Of a stretch of 64,000 nucleotides of DNA, positions 26,654 to 35,277 are shown piece after piece. Origin of the DNA: Streptomyces sp. NBC_01439 (GTDB lineage Bacteria > Actinomycetota > Actinomycetes > Streptomycetales > Streptomycetaceae). Under the pieces are notes generated by a model. It was given only the letters and a program-made list of their open reading frames with translations, had not been told where the DNA came from and did not search any database. Each line of letters opens with the position of its first letter. Position 1 is the stretch's first letter. Location: NCBI RefSeq assembly GCF_036227605.1, contig NZ_CP109487.1, positions 4,965,501-5,029,500 of the forward strand, read 5' to 3'. A program made the translations under genes and the position numbers.

Positions 26654-27559
26654 ATGAGTCTGCGTCTGAGCACCGTGATCCTTCCGGTACGTCGATGGCA
26701 CGAGGGAGGACGGGATCAGTGGCTCCGGGCAGAGCAGCTCGGGTTCCACACGGCCTACACCTACGACCACCTGTCCTGGCGGACGTTCCGCGACGGCCCG
26801 TGGTTCGGCGCGGTGCCCACCCTGACCGCAGCGGCCACCGCTACCGGGCGGCTGCGCCTGGGCACGCTCGTCACCTCGCCGAACTTCCGTCACCCGGTGA
26901 CCCTCGCCAAGGACCTCATGAGCCTGGACGACATCTCCGGCGGGCGCATCACGCTCGGCATCGGTGCGGGCGGCAACGGCTTCGACGCGACCGCGCTGGG
27001 CCAGGAGGCCTGGTCCCCGCGCGAGCGCGCCGACCGCTTCGCCGAGTTCGTGCCGCTGCTGGACCGGCTCCTGACCGAGGGCTCGGTCAGCCACGAGGGG
27101 ACCTTCTACTCCGCCGAGGAGGCCCGCAACATCCCCGGCAGTGTGCAGCGGCCCCGGCTGCCGTTCGCGGTCGCCGCGAACGGACCGCGCGGCATGCGGC
27201 TCGCCGCTCGACACGGCCAGGCCTGGGTGACCACGGGCGACCCGAAGCTCTTCGAGGAGGGCACGCCCGAGCAGTCGCGCGAGGCCCTGCGCGGGCAGCT
27301 CGAACGGCTCGGCACGGCCTTCCTGGAGATCGGGCGGGACCTGGAGCCCGTGGAGAAGATCCTTCTGACCGGCTTCACGCCGGAGGCCAACACCGTGCTG
27401 CAGTCCGTGGACGCGTTCGTCGACTTCGCCGGCCGGCACCGCGATCTGGGGTTCACCGAGATGGTGATCCACGCCCCGATCCCGAACTCCGAGTTCGCCG
27501 CCGACGAGGCCGTGTTCGAGAAGATCGCCACAGAGGCCCTGGCCCAGCTCGACAGCTGA
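26654..27559 (+). CDS. LLM-class (luciferase-like) flavin-dependent oxidoreductase
   Basis: A 301-residue TIM-barrel protein of the luciferase-like/F420-or-FMN oxidoreductase family. The central DLMSLDDISGGRITLGIGAG is the typical LD..S.GR...G.G signature, and LRLGTLVTSPNFRHPV precedes it. Whether it uses FMN or coenzyme F420 cannot be settled; actinobacteria have many F420 members. ATG at 26654 follows the double parS region. A strong bidirectional terminator follows. Confidence 0.9.
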   Translation: MSLRLSTVILPVRRWHEGGRDQWLRAEQLGFHTAYTYDHLSWRTFRDGPWFGAVPTLTAAATATGRLRLGTLVTSPNFRHPVTLAKDLMSLDDISGGRITLGIGAGGNGFDATALGQEAWSPRERADRFAEFVPLLDRLLTEGSVSHEGTFYSAEEARNIPGSVQRPRLPFAVAANGPRGMRLAARHGQAWVTTGDPKLFEEGTPEQSREALRGQLERLGTAFLEIGRDLEPVEKILLTGFTPEANTVLQSVDAFVDFAGRHRDLGFTEMVIHAPIPNSEFAADEAVFEKIATEALAQLDS

Positions 27560-27570
27560 TCCGTGATCCG

Positions 27571-27612
27571 CCGGTCGTCGTCGCCGCTCGCACCAGCGGC
27601 GACGACGACCGG
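27571..27612. terminator. Bidirectional terminator between LLM oxidoreductase and TPR genes
   Basis: A perfect 18-bp stem (27571-27588 with 27595-27612) with a 6-base loop lies between the convergent stop codons at 27559 and 27624. This is one of the strongest hairpins in the window. Confidence 0.9.
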
Positions 27613-27623
27613 GAGGGCGATGA

Positions 27624-30600
27624 CTAGTCGCGGTCGTTCAACTGCGCGAGCAGGCGCTCCGCGGCCGGCAGGAGCCAGTCCGGCACGTCGTCATCGGGCA
27701 GCGCCCGCGCCTCGTCGATCAGCGCGGAGACGCGCGCGGCTCCCGCGTCCGCCTCACCCCGCTCCTGCTCGGTCCAGGCCGCGTTGTTCAGGCACTGGAA
27801 CCGGTCCCGCAGATGGTCGGGGCCGAGCTCGGCATAGACCCGGGCGGCCCGGTCCCACAGCTCGATCTCCTCCAGGCGCAGCTCGTCGACCTCCGCGGGG
27901 CTCAGCCGGGCCGCCGGCTCCGCCCCGGCACGGGGGAGGCCCTGGTCCTCGCCCTCCTCGCCCTCCTCGTCAGCGGCCTCGTCGGCCTGCTCGTTCATGT
28001 TGACGTGCCGGTCGAGTACTTGTGCCAGCTGGTGCCAGGTCTGGGCGAGTTCGGACTGCAGCGCAGGAGCTCCGGGATCCGCCGCCAGGGCCGCCTCCAG
28101 TACCTCGACAGCCTCCGCCATCCGCTTCCGGGCCTCCGCCACCGCCGCGACGGTGACCTCCTCACGCAGTCCCAGCCAGGCCAGGGAGCGCAGGATCCGC
28201 ACCTCGGCGACCGGGAGCTCGCCGGTCAGCCGGTGCAACTCCAGAGCCCGCTCGTACGCGGCGACCGCCTCCACGGCCAGTCCCGCGTCGTTCAGGGTGT
28301 CGGCGGCCGAATGCGCGAGGCTCGCCTGCGGACGCGGATCCTCCCAGCTCTTGGTGACCTCGGCCGCCAGCAGGTACTGCTCCGCTGCCGGCCGGGGTTC
28401 GTTCAGCCGGCGCAGCAGATCGCCCAGGAACTCCCGTACGGACACCGCCTGCTGGTCGCCGTGCTCCAGCAGGTCCGCTAGCGCCGACTGCAGGACCTCC
28501 GCCGCCTCTGCGTTCCGGTTGTCCTCCGCGTACGCCCGGGCCAGCAGCAGCCTGGCATGCGCGCCGCCGTCGGCCGTGAGTCCGGCCTGGTCGAACCAGT
28601 GGGCTGCGGCCAAGGCGTGCTCCGCGCTCTCCGCGGCCGCATCGCCCCGTCGCAGCAGGATGTCCGAGAGGGTCAGCCGTACGACGCCTTGCGTCTCGGC
28701 GTCGGTCACCTCGGCGACGTGCTCCAGCGCGGAGCGCGCCGCGGCCTCCGCTTCCTCGGGCCGCTCCAGCGTCAGCAGTACCCCGGCCCGCAGCACCAGC
28801 GGGTCCACGGCCTGCCACGGCCGGCCGGCCAGGGCGGCCCGCGCGGCGGACGCCTTGAGCAGTGGCAAGGCCCGCTCCGGGTCGCCCTGCGTCAGGGCCA
28901 CCCGGCCCAGCATTTCCTCGGCCTCCGCCACCAGATCCGCCAGGGTGCCCTCGTGGGCGGCGATGAAATCGGTCAGCTCGGTGGCCAGCTTCCCGTGGTG
29001 GTCGTGGTGGTCGTGGTGGTCGTCCGTGTCGGGCGTCTCCACCGAGCGCAGGTACGACTCCATCCGGATCGTCCACAGTTCCACGAGCGCGATGCGCCGG
29101 GCCCGCAGCGGCTCGGTGGCGTCCAGTGCCTCGGCGGACCGCAGGGCGACACGCAGCAGTTCCCGGACCTCCGTCGGCGCGGCTGCGGACTGTGCTGCCA
29201 CACCGGCCAGTCGTAGCTCCGCGAGTGCCGCCCGCTCGGCGAGCCCGAGCGCCCGGTAGTCGTCCCGGACCGACCTCAGCAGTTCCGGCGCCACCGTGGT
29301 CCCGCTCCGCCCGGCAGCCAGAGCCTGCTGGTCCGCGAGGTCGACGCGGACCAGCGGATCGGTCTCCGGGTGCGCGTCCAGTCGGACCGCCACCTCGGCC
29401 CACAGTGCGTCCGTACCCGGATGACCCAGTTCCCGGGCCCGGCGGGCCCGCTCCACCAGCTCGGTGAAGGCGGCGGCCGTCCGGTCCGGCCCGGGGCCGG
29501 GTGGAGCGGGCGCGGGGGCCGAGGCGGTGTGCGGCAGCGCCGCGCTGCGGACCCCCAGCGGCAGCTCGGCCAACAGCGGCTCACGGCCCATCTGTGCGAG
29601 GAACCGGTCCGAGACCCGGGTCGTGCCGTTGCGCGCGTCGAACTGCCGGGCGATGTCGAGGCAGCCCGCGTACAGCACCTCGTACAGCTCGTCGACGGTT
29701 CGGGGGCTTCCTTCGTAGGGCACGGCCGGGGTGCGCCCGTGCCCCAGTTCCCGCAGGCGGCGCAGCAGCACGAGGATGCCGCCGTGGAAATCCAGCCGGT
29801 CGTCGAGGTTGGCGAGCGGAGCCACGTGGGCGGCGTGGTCGGCCAGGATCTCCAGGCCGCGCGATTCGTTGCCGGTGAGTGCGCAGAACTCGATGTGCTT
29901 GCCCACCGACGGCAGCAGGCTGTCGTTGCCGCGTGCCATGCGGTAGCCGCGCAGGTGGTGGGAGCGCGCCTCGTCGGCTCGGCCGAGCCGCAGCAGTGGC
30001 AGCAGCGAGGTGGCGAGGAGCCGGTGGGGCTCCTCGGCGCAGGTCAGTTCACCGTCGAGCACCGGCTTCCACAGCTCCAGGGCCTCGGCGTCGTCGCCGT
30101 GCAGGGCGGCGTACTGGCCCTGCCCGTTGAGTTCGCAGGCCCGGCAGTCGCTCATGCCGTCGCGCTCCGCGGCCAGCCAGCGCCGGAAGGCCCGATCGGC
30201 GCGTTCGTCCTCGCCGATCGCGTCGGCGAGCCACATCTCGGCCTCGCGGACGGGCCGTTCGCTGTAGCCGGCGATCCGGTAGCGGCGTTCCATCTCGTCC
30301 AGCCAGCCGGTGGCCGACTCCAGCGGAACCCCGGGAGAGTCGGAGATCGCCGTGGCCACCCACTTGAACTGCCAGAACAGCGCATGCGCCTCCCCATGGG
30401 AGAAGGCGCCCGGGTCCTTGTCGTACTCCTGGAGCAGTCGGGCGAAGGGGACCAGCATCTTGGAGGACTCGGAGCTGTAGAGGTAGGCGTTGATCAGGTT
30501 GTCCAGGGCCTCGCGGAACAGGGCCCGGTCACCGCTCGTCTCCGCCGCGCCGGCCAGGGCTTCGGCGTGCGCGTTGCGTGCGGCGCCGTTCGGCGATTCG

Positions 30601-30650
30601 CGGTTCTCCGCCAGACCCCGCACGATCTCCCCGCGCGTCAGCGTCGTCAT
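27624..30650 (-). CDS. Large TPR-like helical repeat protein coupled to an HSP90 gene
   Basis: A 1008-residue soluble protein made almost wholly of Ala/Leu/Glu-rich helix pairs, with alternating lengths and sequences like ALERALEL and DPERALPLLKASAARA, typical of tetratricopeptide repeats. No catalytic domain is seen. A Pro/Ala linker lies near residues 375-392. A short His/Asp run (DDHHDHHDHHG) is near residue 540 and an acidic run (ADEAADEEGEEGEDQG) near 890. The ATG overlaps the HSP90 stop as ATGA (30647-30650) with GGAGG inside the HSP90 gene, so the pair is translationally coupled. It is plausibly a co-chaperone or client scaffold of the HSP90. Confidence 0.85.
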   Translation of the reverse strand: MTTLTRGEIVRGLAENRESPNGAARNAHAEALAGAAETSGDRALFREALDNLINAYLYSSESSKMLVPFARLLQEYDKDPGAFSHGEAHALFWQFKWVATAISDSPGVPLESATGWLDEMERRYRIAGYSERPVREAEMWLADAIGEDERADRAFRRWLAAERDGMSDCRACELNGQGQYAALHGDDAEALELWKPVLDGELTCAEEPHRLLATSLLPLLRLGRADEARSHHLRGYRMARGNDSLLPSVGKHIEFCALTGNESRGLEILADHAAHVAPLANLDDRLDFHGGILVLLRRLRELGHGRTPAVPYEGSPRTVDELYEVLYAGCLDIARQFDARNGTTRVSDRFLAQMGREPLLAELPLGVRSAALPHTASAPAPAPPGPGPDRTAAAFTELVERARRARELGHPGTDALWAEVAVRLDAHPETDPLVRVDLADQQALAAGRSGTTVAPELLRSVRDDYRALGLAERAALAELRLAGVAAQSAAAPTEVRELLRVALRSAEALDATEPLRARRIALVELWTIRMESYLRSVETPDTDDHHDHHDHHGKLATELTDFIAAHEGTLADLVAEAEEMLGRVALTQGDPERALPLLKASAARAALAGRPWQAVDPLVLRAGVLLTLERPEEAEAAARSALEHVAEVTDAETQGVVRLTLSDILLRRGDAAAESAEHALAAAHWFDQAGLTADGGAHARLLLARAYAEDNRNAEAAEVLQSALADLLEHGDQQAVSVREFLGDLLRRLNEPRPAAEQYLLAAEVTKSWEDPRPQASLAHSAADTLNDAGLAVEAVAAYERALELHRLTGELPVAEVRILRSLAWLGLREEVTVAAVAEARKRMAEAVEVLEAALAADPGAPALQSELAQTWHQLAQVLDRHVNMNEQADEAADEEGEEGEDQGLPRAGAEPAARLSPAEVDELRLEEIELWDRAARVYAELGPDHLRDRFQCLNNAAWTEQERGEADAGAARVSALIDEARALPDDDVPDWLLPAAERLLAQLNDRD

Positions 30651-32539
30651 TTCTGGTCCTCCTGGGCGTCGCGGGAACCGGTGGAGTGGGTCGCCCATTC
30701 CAGGAGCCCGAGGAAGGCCCGGTTGAGCAGGGTGGAGTCGGCGGGGCGCAGCGGCCGCTGGGACATCAGCAGGGCCTGCCCGTAGAGCGATTCGACGGCC
30801 GTACCGGTCAGTGCTTCGTCGGGCAGCGCGGCGATCCGGCGGACGAGCGGGTTGTTGTGGTTGAGCACCAGACGGGCGCGCGGCGCGGAGCCGCGCAGCG
30901 CGCCGAGGATGCCGCTCCACAAGGAGTCGGCGCTCTCCAGCGCGGCGGTGCGGTCGCGCTCCTGGCGGGCCTGCCGGTCGTCGAGGTACAGCGCCGGCAC
31001 GGCGACGGGCTGGAATGCGCGCAGCACCACGTCACAACCCTGGGCTTCCAGGCGGGCGCGCGCCGTGGCCAGGAAGGGGGCGAGGGCCAGTTCGGCCGCG
31101 GTGGGCACCGGGTCCAGCCGCTCGGTGACGGCCCCGGCGTCGAGTTCGGTGACCTTGAGTTCCGGCCGTACGGCGGGCAGCAGGGCCAGTAGGTCCGCAT
31201 CGTAGGTGTATCCGGCGTTGATGACGCCGAGCCCGTGGGCCGCGGCGATCGGTGCGATCTGCCGGAACTCCTCGACGGTGCGGGTGAAGTGGATGTCCGT
31301 GTGGGCGGCCGCGAACTCCTGGAGGCTCATCGAGCCGTCGCTGGTCTCGAACGGCAGCCACGGCAGCATCAGCCCGAGCAGCTCGGGGTCGTGCCGGGCC
31401 ATGGACTTCACGCCGAGGTGGTGGACCTGCAGGAAGGCGGCCAGGCGCTCCGGATCGCTGGCCGCGAGTTCGGCGAGCCAGCCGCGGACACGGGCGCCGA
31501 GGGCATCCCGTACGGCGGCGAGGGTCTCGTCGTCGTACAGGTTCTCGCGGGAGGCGGTGGGGCGCAGGGTGTCCGTGTCGAGGACGGCGCGGACGAAGAA
31601 CGCCCAGTCGGGCAGCAGGTTGTCGGCCCGGTCGGTGAGCAGCATGCCCTTGAGGTGGACGCGGTGTCCGGCCCGGTGGGCGGGGCTGGTCGGTTCCGGA
31701 AGGACGTACGCCACCCCCCGTACGCCGGCGACCGGCAGGTCGAGGTCGATGCTGTCGAGCGGGGTGAAACCGAAGAGCTGCGCGCAGTGCCCGGCGAGCG
31801 CGACGCGACGGGCGGCCGGGGTGGGGAAGGGACGGTCCCACACGGCGGGCCGGTCGGTGACGGGGCGCGGCTCGCCACCCTGGCCGTCGTCGAAGGTGAT
31901 CTCGTACGGCAGCAGGGAGCCGTAGTCGCGGGCCAGTTCTTCGACCTTGGCCGGGACGGCCCATTCCGCGGCGCCCGGGCGGGCTTCCAGTACGACGGTG
32001 GTGCCGGGTTCCGGCCGTGCCTCGTGGGGCAGTTCGCGGACGGTGTACGAACCATCGTCCGTGGCCAGCCATTCGACGGGGGCGGCCTGCGGGTCGCGGG
32101 CGGAGCGGGTGACTACCCGGATCTGGCGGGCCACGACGAAGCACGCGAGCAGGCCGATGCCGAACTGGCCGAGGAACTCCTGGCGGGTCGTTTCCAGGCC
32201 CTGCTCGTTGAGATCGCCGTCGCCGCCGCGCTTGGAGCTGCGGCCGATGGTGGCGAGCAGGGAGTGGGCCTCGGCGGCGGTGAGGCCGATACCGGTGTCC
32301 TCGATGGTCACGCGGTCGCCGGACGCCGAGAGTCGGATGCGGACCTGCGCCGCCGGGTCGAGGGCGTGCCGCGCGGTGATCGCGTCCACCGCGTTCTGCA
32401 GGAGCTCGCGGACGTAGACGCGCGGGCTGGAGTAGAGGTGGTGGGAGAGGAGGTCGACCAGGCCGCGCAGATCGACCTGGAAGCTGTGGGGTGCCGACGG
32501 CGGTGTGGACGTGGGCGTGGACGGGGACGTGGACGTCAT
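30647..32539 (-). CDS. HSP90-family (HtpG-like) ATPase
   Basis: A 630-residue HSP90-family protein. The GHKL ATPase motifs are YVRELLQNAVDAI (about 43-55), IEDTGIGLTAAEA (about 78-90) and LGQFGIGLLACF (about 121-132), with SKRGG before the lid. The middle domain contains LPDWAFFVRAV and RPTASRENLYDD (HSP90 x-PTxSRE). The C-terminal region (about 390-630) is divergent from canonical HtpG. The start follows a Ser/Thr/Pro-rich stretch built from DNA repeats. It overlaps the TPR gene by four bases and lies 142 bp downstream of kptA on the same strand. Confidence 0.92.
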   Translation of the reverse strand: MTSTSPSTPTSTPPSAPHSFQVDLRGLVDLLSHHLYSSPRVYVRELLQNAVDAITARHALDPAAQVRIRLSASGDRVTIEDTGIGLTAAEAHSLLATIGRSSKRGGDGDLNEQGLETTRQEFLGQFGIGLLACFVVARQIRVVTRSARDPQAAPVEWLATDDGSYTVRELPHEARPEPGTTVVLEARPGAAEWAVPAKVEELARDYGSLLPYEITFDDGQGGEPRPVTDRPAVWDRPFPTPAARRVALAGHCAQLFGFTPLDSIDLDLPVAGVRGVAYVLPEPTSPAHRAGHRVHLKGMLLTDRADNLLPDWAFFVRAVLDTDTLRPTASRENLYDDETLAAVRDALGARVRGWLAELAASDPERLAAFLQVHHLGVKSMARHDPELLGLMLPWLPFETSDGSMSLQEFAAAHTDIHFTRTVEEFRQIAPIAAAHGLGVINAGYTYDADLLALLPAVRPELKVTELDAGAVTERLDPVPTAAELALAPFLATARARLEAQGCDVVLRAFQPVAVPALYLDDRQARQERDRTAALESADSLWSGILGALRGSAPRARLVLNHNNPLVRRIAALPDEALTGTAVESLYGQALLMSQRPLRPADSTLLNRAFLGLLEWATHSTGSRDAQEDQK

Positions 32540-32681
32540 GGGGCGTCACCTCGCGTGCATGCAGGGATGGTTCGGCGATCGCGAGGTCCCCCCCTCACAG
32601 ATCCCGGAGTGGTTCACACATTAGGGGGATGGTCGGACAATCTCTGCGTGAATTCCGGCGCCCCGGATGCCTGGCCCGGGA

Positions 32682-33221
32682 TTACTGGAAGCGCAGGAAC
32701 TGCGGCGGTACGGCATCCACCAGCCACACCCCGTTGGCGCTGATCCGGAAGACGTGTCCGGCTGCTCGCATCGCCCCGGCGTCCACGCTGAGCACGACGG
32801 GCCGGCCGCGTCGCGCGCCGACCCGGGTGGCGGTCTCCCGGTCGGGGGACAGGTGCACGTGGTGGCGGGCCATCGGGCGCAGGCCCTCGGCGCGGATCGG
32901 TTCCAAGGCGGCGGCGACGGTGCCGTGGTAGAGGTAGGCGGGCGGTTCGGCCTCCGGCAGGTTCAGGTCCACGGCTACGGTGTGCCCCTGGTTGGCCCGG
33001 ATCCGGGTGCCGTCGACGGCGAACCGCTGCTTGTCGTTGGCTGCGACGACGTGGTCGAGCTCGGCCCGGCTGAAACGGAAGCCGTGCGCGGCCGCCGCGC
33101 GCAGCAGGTCGTCGATCTCCACCCAGCCATGGGGATCGAGCACCAGTCCGATCCGTTCCGGCTGGTGTCGCAGGTGTTTCGAGACGTACTTCGACACCTT
33201 CACGGTGCGTCTTTCATCCAT
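32682..33221 (-). CDS. kptA: RNA 2'-phosphotransferase (Tpt1/KptA)
   Basis: A 179-residue enzyme that transfers an internal RNA 2'-phosphate to NAD+, releasing nicotinamide. The N-terminal KVSKYVSKHLRHQPERIGL with its R-H and the later FAVDGTRIRANQGH, YHGT and HHVHLSPD blocks contain the expected Arg-His-Arg-Arg set. In yeast it completes tRNA splicing; the bacterial role is uncertain because a matching ligase is usually absent. ATG at 33221 (MDERRTVKVSKYV) is natural. It is upstream of the HSP90-TPR pair and may share its transcript. Confidence 0.93.
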   Translation of the reverse strand: MDERRTVKVSKYVSKHLRHQPERIGLVLDPHGWVEIDDLLRAAAAHGFRFSRAELDHVVAANDKQRFAVDGTRIRANQGHTVAVDLNLPEAEPPAYLYHGTVAAALEPIRAEGLRPMARHHVHLSPDRETATRVGARRGRPVVLSVDAGAMRAAGHVFRISANGVWLVDAVPPQFLRFQ

Positions 33222-33318
33222 GGCCCCAGCGTGCCCGGTCGGTCGGCCCCCCGGCAGGGATTTTCCGGGGCGGCCGGTGGTGACAGGTGGTGGACACCCT
33301 CTATCGCTCTTCCAAGAT

Positions 33319-33336
33319 GCGGAATATATTTTCCGC
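33319..33336. promoter_or_regulatory. Candidate operator upstream of the aquaporin
   Basis: GCGGAA and TTCCGC flank TATATT, forming an 18-bp dyad in an AT-rich patch 28 bp before the aquaporin start. It also lies within the kptA/aquaporin divergent region. The binding protein is unknown; AT-rich dyads of this size suit ArsR/SmtB-like repressors. Confidence 0.4.
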
Positions 33337-33363
33337 TGCCACTTCTGTTGAGAGGGAGAAACC

Positions 33364-34161
33364 ATGACAGCCCCACCCTCACTGTCACGCCGCGCCGCTG
33401 CTGAGCTGGTCGGTACCGCCGGCCTGCTCGTGGTCGTGATCGGCTCCGGGCTCAAGGCCGCCGAGCTCAGCCGCGACACCGGTGTCGCCCTCATCGCCAA
33501 CTCGTTCGCCTCGGCCATCGGCCTCGGGCTGATCATCACGATCTTCGGGCCGCTGTCCGGCGCCCACCTCAACCCGGTCGTCACCCTCACTTCCTGGTGG
33601 TCCCGGCGGACCGGCGGCGAGGGTCTGGGGGGCGGCGATGCCCTCGTCTACACCGTTGCCCAGAGCGTCGGAGCCATCGGCGGCGCCCTGGTCGCGGACG
33701 TCATGTTCGGCCGGATCCCGGGCACCTTCGCCACCCAGGTGCGCGACGGCGGTCACCTGCTCATCGGCGAGGTGGTCGCCACCGCCGGTCTCGTCCTCCT
33801 GATCCAGGGCCTCGGCCGGATCGGGCGCTCCGGTCTCGTCCCGGTGGCGGTCGCCGCGTACATCGCGGCCGCGATCTGGTTCACCTCCTCCGGGTCCTTC
33901 GCCAATCCGGCGGGCACCATCGGGCGCAGCTTCAGTGACTCCTTCACCGGCATAGCCCCCCAGTCGCTGCCCGGATTCGTTGGCGCCCAGCTGGTCGGCG
34001 CGATCCTCGGCCTGGCCCTGGCCGCCCTCCTGTACGGGACCGGGAGGAGTGCCGGGACAGGGGCGGGTGCCAGGTACACCTTCGGGTTCGGCCGGAGTGC
34101 GAAGGCGGCGCCTGTGGACGGAGCGAGCCCAGCCAAGGTGGCGTACGAGACCGTGGGGTGA
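33364..34161 (+). CDS. Aquaporin-family (MIP) channel
   Basis: A 265-residue channel with six TM helices. The two half-helix motifs are SGAHLNPVV (about 62-70; NPV in place of NPA) and FANPAGTIGR (about 180-189; NPA plus the selectivity Arg). The altered first motif and the ANPAGTIGRSFSDSFTGI stretch resemble AqpS-like channels found with arsenic genes, though no ars gene is nearby. It would pass water, glycerol or metalloids. GAGGGAGAAACC precedes the ATG. Confidence 0.88.
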   Translation: MTAPPSLSRRAAAELVGTAGLLVVVIGSGLKAAELSRDTGVALIANSFASAIGLGLIITIFGPLSGAHLNPVVTLTSWWSRRTGGEGLGGGDALVYTVAQSVGAIGGALVADVMFGRIPGTFATQVRDGGHLLIGEVVATAGLVLLIQGLGRIGRSGLVPVAVAAYIAAAIWFTSSGSFANPAGTIGRSFSDSFTGIAPQSLPGFVGAQLVGAILGLALAALLYGTGRSAGTGAGARYTFGFGRSAKAAPVDGASPAKVAYETVG

Positions 34162-34352
34162 GACGGAAGCTCAGTTGCCCACAGGAAAAGGGGGCTTGTC
34201 CACAGCCGTTTGGGCGGGTTTTGACGACAAACGCGTGATCCGCCCTGTGGACCCCGTGGACCCTGTGGAATCCGGGGATCCTGTGGAATCCGGGGACCGG
34301 CCCCGACCCGCCCCGACCGAACCTTTCGTCGTCACCACCCGCCCAGGCGTTG
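34162..34352. other. Convergent intergenic region with DnaA boxes and repeats
   Basis: It contains a perfect DnaA box TTGTCCACA (34196-34204), a one-mismatch box TTGCCCACA (34175-34183) and a weaker one (34246-34254). It also has an 18-bp near-perfect tandem repeat (34262-34279 and 34280-34297), and an imperfect inverted repeat of about 21 bp (near 34209-34231 and 34324-34346) that could end both convergent transcripts. Confidence 0.7.
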
Positions 34353-35267
34353 TTACTGCTCCCGTCGGCGCGCCAGATCATTCATCGTCCGGGCCTGGAG
34401 CTCCCGCTCCGTCGCGGCCCGGACGAACTCCGCGACGTGGTCGGCACCCACCAGATCCTGTACGGCCCGTACCGTCGCGGCCGGCAGCGCCACCGGCGCG
34501 GGCCCCGTCGGCCCCGGTGCGCCGGCCGACCCCAGGTGCCGCTGGAGGTGTCGGGTCGCGAAGAGCCGCATCGCCCGCGCCAGCTCCGCGTCCACGGTCT
34601 GCTGGGCCAGCGGCCGCAGCCGCCGCACCATGGTCGCCGCCTCCGCCGCGTCCGCGTCCGTGGGCGGCACCTGTCCGAGGTAGCGCGCGAAGACGTGCTC
34701 GGTGGTGAACTCCAGGAACCGCGAGGCGATGTGCTCCACCTGTCCCCGCAGTTCCCGCAAGTGCCCGGTGATCGCCGACAGCGGCACCCCGGCCGCATGC
34801 AGCTCGGCGGCCACCGCCAGCTCTTGCGGGGAGGGCACCAGGAACTGGTCCGGGCGCCCCGGGATCCGCTCCAGCACCCCGAGTTCGCACGCTTCGTCCA
34901 CGGCGTCGTCGTCCGGGCGGCCGCCGAACCGCTCGTCCAGCTCCTCCCGGTTGATCCGGGTCGCCTCCTCGTCGGTCCACGGCCCGTGCACCTCGGCGAC
35001 CAGCCCGAGTACGCCGCCCAGACCTCGCCCGGCGTCCCAGGCCTCCAGCAGTTCCTTGATGGAGGCCAGGGTGTAGCCGCGGTCCAACAGGTCCGCGATC
35101 TGGCGCAGCCGTGCCAGATGCGTGTCCCGGTAGACGTTGGAACGGCCCCGCCGCTCCGGTTTCGGCAGCAGGCCACGGTCCTGGTACGCCCGGATCGTGC
35201 GCACCGTTGCTCCACTGTGGTGCGCCAGATCCTCGATCCGGTACTCGGCTACCGCCTGATCGGACAA
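34353..35267 (-). CDS. MerR-family transcriptional regulator
   Basis: A 304-residue regulator. The N-terminal MerR winged helix is YRIEDLAHHSGATVRTIRAY, then QDRGLLPKPERRGRSNVY and RLRQIADLLDRGYTLASIKE. The long C-terminal region has no Cys cluster and no recognised drug-binding fold. The start is a TTG at 35267 with GGGAG upstream, 10 bp after the hydrolase stop. As the last gene of a four-gene leftward operon (M24, EphD-like, metal hydrolase, MerR) it is the natural regulator of that operon. Confidence 0.87.
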   Translation of the reverse strand: MSDQAVAEYRIEDLAHHSGATVRTIRAYQDRGLLPKPERRGRSNVYRDTHLARLRQIADLLDRGYTLASIKELLEAWDAGRGLGGVLGLVAEVHGPWTDEEATRINREELDERFGGRPDDDAVDEACELGVLERIPGRPDQFLVPSPQELAVAAELHAAGVPLSAITGHLRELRGQVEHIASRFLEFTTEHVFARYLGQVPPTDADAAEAATMVRRLRPLAQQTVDAELARAMRLFATRHLQRHLGSAGAPGPTGPAPVALPAATVRAVQDLVGADHVAEFVRAATERELQARTMNDLARRREQ

Positions 35268-35277
35268 TCCCGGCTCC

